DNA of 64,000 nt from Endomychus coccineus. Taxonomy: Eukaryota > Arthropoda > Insecta > Coleoptera > Endomychidae. Each line of letters opens with the position of its first letter. Position 1 is the stretch's first letter. The notes under the pieces were generated by a model, which searched no databases, was not told the origin of the DNA, and saw only the letters and a program-made list of their open reading frames with translations. A program made the position numbers and the translations under genes. Shown piece after piece: positions 57,264 to 64,000 of the stretch. The stretch is taken from the NCBI GenBank assembly GCA_958510875.1, contig OY294067.1:250309736-250373735 (forward strand), given 5' to 3'.

Positions 57264-57918
57264 TATATATAAAAATTCTCGGGAAATAGGTCACATTAAC
57301 ACTTTGTTTTAAATATTCGTCTTTACGTACGTTTCTGTCTCACGACCATCATCAGAAGACTCACTATGTCTAAAAAGGGGTTTATTAAAACTAATTATAG
57401 CACAAGCGTCCAAATCGCACAATTTAAATTCAATCAAAAGAGCCCACGCCGTCGAAACGAACAGAACTACGAATAATCGAAATTGTATCGTCAGTATTAA
57501 AGTATAAAAAAATTTGTTTGTAGTAAGAATCCGCTATTCAGTAATATTATTACCGAAAGTAGGTACTTGATAAATAACTTCGTTCTTCTCAGTTGTTGTG
57601 AGAATACCAATATGCACTCATATATTTTAATAATATTACTGAATAGCGGATTCTTACTACAAAAAAAAAAAATCTTATGCTTTAATACTGACGATACAAT
57701 TTCGATTATTCGTAGTTCTGTTCGTTTCGACGGCGTGGGCTCTTTTGATTGAATTTAAATTGTGCGATTTGGACGCTTGTGCTATAATTAGTTTTAATAA
57801 ACCCCTTTTTAGACATAGTGAGTCTTCTGATGATGGTCGTGAGACCGAAACGTACGTAAAAACGAATATTTAAAACAAAGTGTTAATGTGACCTATTTCC
57901 CGAGAATTTTTATATATA
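57264..57918. mobile_element. Long palindrome (MITE-like), arms ~290 bp, spacer 75 bp
   Basis: 57264-57552 pairs with 57628-57918 almost perfectly; outer ends read TATATATAAAAATTCTCGGG. The small unique loop (57553-57627) is the only unpaired part. The arms contain CATCATCAGAAGACTCAC, reminiscent of the ATCATCAGAGTAAACT ends of the Penelope-like pieces at 10221 and 21990, so an origin from two inverted element ends is possible. No coding capacity. Confidence 0.85.
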
Positions 57919-59510
57919 GTTCTCAGTATTTTTGAATCGATCTAGACTACATTCGACATGATGTGTGTGCGTATTTGCGTGCTTGACCCACTGTGGAGAC
58001 GATTGCGCCGGTCCTATTGGTCTTATGAATTTGAAATTCTGCAGATCGCTCCAAAATGGTAGAAATGGGAACTGTATAGGCCGCGGTAGCCCCGTTTCAA
58101 GTCGTACATCCTCATTTTTCAAACGGAATTATAGTATTTCATTGGACCATAAGAACAATCTTGTTTATATTCAACCTGCAGATATTTCCGAAATTCTCAT
58201 TTTAAGATTCAGGGGACGTTCTCGATATGACGTCACAATCTATTCCAGGACTGATCTACTAGACCCATCGTGCAGAGATGTTTGTTGCATGGGGAGTGTC
58301 CGCTCAGGAATGCAACCAGATTCCGTATTTCTTGTCTGCAGAACGTCAGTAGAGTTTTCACTCGTTGATGCTGGAGATCTTCCATCAGTCGCTTTGACCG
58401 ATAGGTTGACAGTATGTCTGAATTGTTAAAATAATACTTTTTAGATCTGTTAGATTTTAAAAACAATATTTGATAGTTACAGAATATTGCTGTATGTCAC
58501 GTTTCTATTGGCTGAAATCAGTGTTATAATGGACCACATTAATAAATTGGTAGCAGATATTCAATTCGTCTAGAAAAATGTATTTTATAAATCTATGTTT
58601 CATACTAACACCCGCTGTCAGGTTGAATTCCGGAAGTATTGACACTATTATATAACCTTACTTCCATGACTACATATAGCATTAAACAATATTTTACACA
58701 GTTTTATAGTATGATGTCGTAGAATAAACTGAACTGTGACGTCATATCGAAAACTTTAATCTTGGAATAAGAATTTTGGAAACTTCTGCGGCTTAAATGT
58801 ACGCGTGTGCTGGATATTCATATCCAGAGAAACAGTTGTCATCACGGTTCCATAAAATACTATAATTCAACAGTGGTTGAAGCACATACATACATACGCA
58901 CACACAGACATCATCTCGAAAATAGTCTAAGATTTAGGAATGCTCAAAACGGATGTATTCGCAAAAATTCGAAAGTTTTTCTTTGCTTCGATTACAATAC
59001 TTCACTTTACTACACTGGGCTCATTGAGGGAAGTAAAACACATCCCTTTAATTAGGAGGAAATAATCCACTTGAGCATGCAAATTTTCTAGCAGGTTGCA
59101 GTTTATCCTAACGGAATAGTGGGAATTCGTTACCCTTTAAGGAATATTTATGTTGAATCGAAAAGATTAGAGTATTTATTATAGGTCCTTATAGATTCTC
59201 TCAACATTTAATTTCCATTTTAAGAAATTTGATGAACGACTTCTGGTACACAAATAACTGTCAGACAATATATTCGAGCGAAGAGATTTTATGTTTACTG
59301 TATACATAGGACACTTTCTGTATGTTTCATTGATTTTCATATTGATGGAAACTGGAAACGAATGTTGAATAATCGTAGCACAAGAAGAAATAAATAAACA
59401 CGACTTGGAAATGAGATTCGAAGAATAGTGGCACATGCAGCGTGTGGCTATATCCATTTCAAATATTGGATAGATTCAGAGAATAAAGTATATTCTGAAA
59501 TAAAATGAAC
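57919..59510. other. Rest of intron, no recognised gene
   Basis: The 154-codon frame at 57965-58429 is cysteine-rich but has no family motif. The sequences CGATATGACGTCACA near 58223 and its complement near 58737 form a loose inverted pair. Confidence 0.4.
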
Positions 59511-59517
59511 ATCTTAC

Positions 59518-59529
59518 CTTGGAAGCCAT
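59518..59529 (-). CDS. Cuticular protein, exon 1 (MASK)
   Basis: ATGGCTTCCAAG followed by GTAAGAT. Four codons, then a phase-0 donor. Short first exons ending just inside the signal peptide are a regular feature of insect CPR genes. Joining to exon 2 gives [14 protein letters not shown], a well-formed signal peptide, whereas exon 2 alone lacks an ATG; this decides the start. Confidence 0.9.
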
Positions 59530-59558
59530 ACTAGTGCGAACTGTCAGCTGTGTAACTA

Positions 59559-59594
59559 ACTGATAAGCGTTAAGGAAACTTTGTGACTTTTATA
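59559..59594 (-). promoter_or_regulatory. Core promoter of the cuticle-protein gene
   Basis: Reading leftwards, TATAAAA (59588-59594, within CTATAAAAG) is followed by the arthropod initiator TCAGT (59559-59563) with its A at 59561, 33 bases downstream of the TATA start. The 5' untranslated region would then be about 32 bases to the ATG at 59529. This arrangement is typical for strongly and transiently transcribed cuticle genes; regulation by moulting hormone is family knowledge, not seen here. Confidence 0.85.
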
Positions 59595-59957
59595 GCTAGT
59601 ACCGAAAGGTAACGTATCCTGATATGTCTTGTGCAACATGTTAGTATACCCTTTCAATTACGATATACATTCATTCTACATTACTCCACTATGTAATTAG
59701 ATCCAATTCATTATAATATGCGATTATCTAGTGCAAGTATCTAATTATAGAGAATCTTAGTGAGTATATTATTCCCACACGTTACGTAATTGATTATCGG
59801 TCAGAGTGAATTTGGCTAATTCAAGATATTTTGGCCCACAGATTACCTATTGGGCATTTTCTGCGAGCCAGTATCTATCTCTGCATTGTAATAATCAATT
59901 TGATAACTTTCACCACATATATTAAGCAATAACAGTTTACCCCCTTCTAGCTTTATA

Positions 59958-60809
59958 CAGGGTGTCCCAGGTTTTGATAGCAGCACTTCAACAGTCGATA
60001 AAAAATTAGATTTTGAGAAAAAAATTCTGATAACATATATGCACAGACGCTTAGTTTTTGAGATACAGGGTTGTTGAAATTTCGTTTTTTGCGAATATCT
60101 TCAGAACCGTTCATTGTACAGAAAACAGCTTTCGCAAGCATTTTCCACTCATAGTAAGCTATGTTCTGTGTGATAAAATTTTTTATTTTAGTCATAATTG
60201 GTGAAGATTTTGAAGGGGTAGTTGATGTTCTTCTCCCCAACTTCTATGCCACTGGAAAAAGTACCGCCAATGTTTTCTACACAGAAAGGGTACTCTTAGT
60301 CATGAGCTCTAAAGTTTCGAGAAAAATCAACTTTTACGTTGAAAAATATGGTAAATTTTTTGGTTTTGTTACTTGTTCTAACGTTTGAATAAATTTTGTT
60401 TAATTAGTAAGAATTGACCATGTTTTTCAACATAAAAGTTGATTTTTCTCGGAAACGGTCAACTTTAGAGCTTATGACCAATCGCACCTTTTTTGTGTAA
60501 AAAACATCAGCGGTTCAAATGGTTGTCTCAAAACTGTACTTTTTTCAGTGGCGTAGAGGTTGGGGAGAAAAACACCCACTACCCCTTCAAAATCTTCACC
60601 AATTATGACTAAAAAAAAATTTTTTATCAAAGAGAACATAGCTTACTATGAGTAGAAAATGCTCGCAAAAGCTGTTTCCTGCACTATAAACGGTTCCGGA
60701 GATATTTGCAAAAAACGAAATTTTTTTTTCAATTTCAAAAACTAAGCGTCTGTGCATATACGTTTCTATCGACTGTTGAAGTTCTGCTACTAAAACCTGG
60801 GACACCCTG
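59958..60809. mobile_element. Palindromic MITE near the cuticle promoter, TA-flanked
   Basis: 852 bp. Ends CAGGGTGTCCCAGGTTTTGA and the matching right arm (complement CAGGGTGTCCCAGGTTTTAG), bordered by TA (59956-59957, 60810-60811). The two ~400 bp halves are inverted copies with scattered mismatches; the centre is near 60385. No real gene. Its left end is about 400 bases upstream of the inferred transcription start. Confidence 0.9.
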
Positions 60810-60894
60810 TATATTGAGCTAGAAAGAAATAGTTAATACAAAAGTTGCAGAAAGAGCTCCTGTGAATATAATGAGCTTATGGAAAACCGAATTC

Positions 60895-61280
60895 ACAGGA
60901 CGTTTTCAAGATATGAACCAAACATACATTTTTAAATGGAAAATTTTGGCTGAAGAGTGAATTCTTGTTTGTGTGCGCTAGATGAAACTGGGGAATACGA
61001 ACATATCTTTGATTATGCTTTGTTCTCAGATGAATGTACGTTTCACAACAACGGCTTAGTAAACAGGCACAATTTCTACTACATATTGTGCTGAAAATCC
61101 AAATTTTTAAAGAATTATATACAATATTCCACCTACAACACCATATAATATGAAGGGAGGAATACGCGATGCTTTTGCAAGCATTACATAGTAAACTCAT
61201 CAGAATGTCAACGAATCGTTTCAAAAACAAGTTCAGTTGTGCATTGAAAGAAATTTTGAACATTTCATTGGATTATAAAT
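60895..61280 (+). pseudogene. IS630/mariner-type transposase remnant
   Basis: A frame at 61015-61105 reads HIFDYALFSDECTFHNNGLVN then RHNF, the first catalytic-Asp motif (consensus LFSDE.TF...G..NRHN..YW). The next block, 61165-61280, is the C-terminal end (IRDAFASIT, then in neighbouring frames NESFQKQVQLCIERNFEHFI). The segment with the second and third acids is deleted. Confidence 0.75.
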
Positions 61281-61423
61281 GGTTTGAAGTGTTTTGTTGG
61301 TTTTTACATCAACGTTTTGCTAGGTTAGTGTTTTTTTTATCAATATATTTAGTTTTGTTAGTGTTTTAGTGAATATTTTTATTTTCGAAGGTCAGCTGAT
61401 AATAATTAAAAACTATCGTACCA

Positions 61424-61776
61424 ACTTTACGTGTGATATCAGAAGCAACCCTGAGAATCTGAGAAACTATTAGATTCAGGTAGAGGAAACCCTAATGCAC
61501 ATCGAGTACAGCAATCCATCGAGTACAAAAATCATGTCAATTCTATCTTCATTACTATACATTTTCATCTTTAACTCAATACTTTCAACCTTATAAATAC
61601 TTTTAGAAACGATGATCATGAAATATTTCGAGAGATTAATGGTAAACAAAAGTAATTGCTGACACTTATTAAATTGTGCTAAAGGGAAAACGTACCAAGC
61701 TTAGGTGTGATATCACAATCAACCCAAGAATCTACTAGAGTTAGGTATAGGATACCCTAATACACATCGAAAGACA
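61424..61776. repeat. Direct repeat pair, ~88 bp, about 263 bp apart
   Basis: 61424-61512 and 61687-61776 share GTACCAA, AGGTGTGATATCA/ACGTGTGATATCA, CAACCC, GAATCT and ACCCTAATRCACATCGA in order. The rest of 61300-62650 shows no recognised gene. Confidence 0.6.
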
Positions 61777-62654
61777 ATCTAAAAATCTATCATTTCGTGT
61801 TGTTAGATGTAGCGCGTTCCATTCAAAATATGAGAGTTAAACACCTTTCAATAAGAATATAATTTTATCAAATTTTTCACAATTTTACATTTGTGACGAG
61901 GCATAACACTTGATATGTCACATAAATCACTTATATTACATATATCTTTTTAAATTTACGTTGTAATTTCATAAATCCTTAAATATCTCAAAAACTATTT
62001 CAGATAGGTATAGAACATCTAATACCAACTCATCTTTATTTTAGCTCTCAAATATAGGATATTCCATTTAAGAAAGTATAAAATGTTTTTCTGAATCCAC
62101 AATTTTGTTCCGGTGAATTGCACTCATCAAATATCAAGATTGCCAGAGAATAAAAAGGAACCTTTAGACGCTAGCGCCAGTTTGACATTTATGAGTTGAC
62201 ATAAGTTCACTAGTTTTAGTCAAGTATGGTACGACAATATCATCATTACACGCTCAGTCAAAACACTACTTAGTTGAATGTTATATTTCTTGCAAAAAAA
62301 GAGGGAAATGTGAGGTTATTGCATCCAGTGCAATATATGTGAAATACATTCATGACAAACTGCGCGATTCCGGAAGTGGAATAAACAAAGAAACAAGAAT
62401 ATGTTGCGGTTGTGTTGTAAATTTTTTTTATACTTCGACTACACGATAAGAAAACCTATAATGTTCTAAGAACATCGTGTGAGTCAGCGGTGGAATGTTG
62501 AGGGAGGAGGCATTCTTATTTTTCTTGAAAGTTTGGAGGTTATGGGTATAAGGAAAGACCTCACTTCACTTCACCGTTCGATAGAAGAATGTAAGTCAGA
62601 AACAAAATATTTTATTATATTTTGAAGAACTCAATAAGAGACGTATCTAGAAAT

Positions 62655-63275
62655 TTGGAAGTAACATATGGTTCCGTTCAAAGGACTTTAAAGATTCATG
62701 TCGACTTATATTGGCATGAACTGAACGATCATTTTTGGGTGAGTTTTTTCCCTTAGTGTGAATACTACTTCTTCAATACCAGTATTATTATTACTATTAT
62801 ACTATATTGTTAAGAAAAATTGCAAATGGCATACTAGACTCAATATTATGGACAGATGCAGCCACGTTTACTAGTAACGGTTTATTTAAGGCACAATAGT
62901 CACCATTGGACATCTTGAAATCAATGTGTTCTTACCTTACGTATATATAGCTGAAATTGGGGGGTTGGGAATAACCTCAGTGAATGTTTGGTACGCAATT
63001 TTTTGAATTCAAATTGTAGGGCCTGTTTTTTATGAGGAAACTTTAACGGGCGTAGAATATTTAGAATTGCTTACTACCTACTGAAATTACAGACTTATTA
63101 AATAGAGTTCATGGAGACAATTTGATTTTGTAGCAAAATGAGGCACCAACTCATAAAACTAAAGCTGTAATTAACTATTTACAAGGAGAATACGAAGAAT
63201 GGATTGGTTCCAGGGGTACACAAAATCGTACCTTATAGAAGCCCAGATCTGTCACCTCGTCAGGATTATAAAACC
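62655..63275 (+). pseudogene. Degraded IS630/mariner-type transposase
   Basis: Pieces in several frames: YGSVQRTLKIH (helix-turn-helix linker, about 62667), TDAATFTSNGLF (first catalytic-acid motif, about 62848), VNVWYAIFEF and GPVFYEETLTGVEYLELL (about 62980-63075), LQQNEAPTHKTKAVINYL (second-acid motif with Asp lost, about 63125-63180) and WIGSRG with a decayed RSPDLSPRQDY (63200-63265). The order and spacing fit one transposase with many shifts and stops. No terminal repeats found. Confidence 0.72.
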
Positions 63276-64000
63276 AATAATCGGGACAACTAGTAAACAG
63301 GATATATGAAACTAGAAATATGACGCCGCTTGGGGAATACATAAATAGTGTGCATGTCGAAGTTACTTTTCTCAAATCATTGGTTACTGATTTTTATATA
63401 GTTGTTTCACATTCTGTAAGATACTCTTCGCATTTGTGTAAAGATAATGAAATTAATTAATCAATTCATCTTTACACAACTGATATGTATATCGTTGTAT
63501 TTAATTGTGACGGAGTGTAGATTTATAGTGTGTTCCATTTAAAAAAGGTTTGTCTATTTTGCATCTTGAAAACGCCCTGTATTTTCGAGTTTCCCATTAG
63601 CGCATTATATTCACTGAAGCTTTTTCTGCAACTTGGTATCTATTATTTTTTCTACCTCAACAAATAAAGAAGTTAAAGGGGGTAAAATGTTATGTGGAAA
63701 GTCAAAGTGGGGTAAAATCTTATGTGGATCACACTCTTCTTAGCCGTAAAAGTTGAAAGTGAAGATACAAATCAATAGTAACTGACAAGTGGCAAACACA
63801 AGATGCGTCAAAATAATGTGGAAAAACAAATAAATTGTATATCGTTGTCCGAATATTTTTTATCCTTCAAATCAATTGCATTGGCGTGATTCATCATAAA
63901 ATGGATGTAAAAATATTTTTAAAGGCATTTGTCGGGGAGAGCAGGGATGATCAAAATTCAAATTGGTAATAATAATAACTGTATTGTTTTCGAGCGCGGT
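63276..64000. other. Window end, no recognised gene
   Basis: Holds a short tandem duplication at about 63677-63727 (GGGGTAAAAT.TTATGTGGA twice). Otherwise AT-rich and featureless. Confidence 0.45.

Larger units (their letters stand above)
56037..59517 (-). other. Intron 1 of the cuticle-protein gene, TE-rich
   Basis: 3481 bases from donor GTAAGAT (reading from 59517) to acceptor TTTCAG (56037). It holds a plus-strand LINE fragment (56515-56900), a 655 bp palindrome (57264-57918), an unrecognised 154-codon plus frame (57965-58429), an ACATACATACATACGCACAC microsatellite (about 58882-58905) and otherwise featureless DNA. Placing the long intron right after a four-codon exon is typical for this family. 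Confidence 0.88.

Noticed and set aside
57965..58429. 154-codon plus-strand ORF in the cuticle gene intron
   Set aside because: No recognisable domain, antisense to the gene, and lies between repeats; insufficient evidence for a gene.

Overview
The window is AT-rich eukaryotic DNA from an arthropod, almost certainly an insect and plausibly a beetle (the order is inference). Evidence: a typical insect RR-2 cuticle-protein gene with the usual tiny first coding exon, a TCAGT-type initiator promoter, and a dense mix of mariner/Tc1, hAT, Jockey/CR1-type LINE, Penelope-like and Ty3/gypsy-type sequences. There are no operons, CRISPR arrays or prokaryotic features, and I saw no tRNA or rRNA gene.

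Only one intact host gene is visible: a cuticular protein of the CPR (Rebers-Riddiford RR-2) family on the minus strand. Exon 1 (59518-59529) encodes four residues and exon 2 (55557-56036) the rest, separated by a 3.48 kb intron filled with a LINE fragment and a 655 bp palindrome. A TATA box and initiator lie just upstream of exon 1.

The rest is layered mobile DNA. 1-16 kb: LINE reverse-transcriptase remnants, two short hAT elements each with terminal repeats and a perfect 8 bp target duplication, a longer hAT remnant, two deleted mariners, a TA-flanked MITE and Penelope-like debris. 16.7-21.3 kb: an LTR retrotransposon with two ~1.6 kb LTRs, identical by eye over ~1.52 kb, but an interior reduced to a gag-like ORF fused to the integrase tail. 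22-26.4 kb: a palindromic pair of Penelope-like ends, then a nearly complete LINE with an FP-domain ORF1 and an endonuclease/reverse-transcriptase ORF2 carrying few lesions, ending in an (ACTT)n tail. 26.5-38.2 kb: a transposase remnant broken by a pair of ~1.5-2 kb inverted LTR-like arms, with a 1.6 kb foldback element between them. 38.6-41 kb: LINE remnants. 41.3-47.2 kb: two IS630/Tc1/mariner-type elements, one with ~600 bp terminal inverted repeats and one sitting exactly at the centre of two concentric palindromes. 47.5-54.3 kb: LINE pieces, a 2.36 kb foldback built from ~149 bp tandem units, and Penelope-like pieces. 60-64 kb: a palindromic MITE next to the cuticle promoter and two degraded transposases.

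I found no cellular system that looks new. The strongest unusual signal is structural: three nested TA-flanked elements whose insertion points coincide with the exact central TA of palindromes (45129-47227). All reading was by eye; similarity percentages and family assignments below subclass level are not measured.
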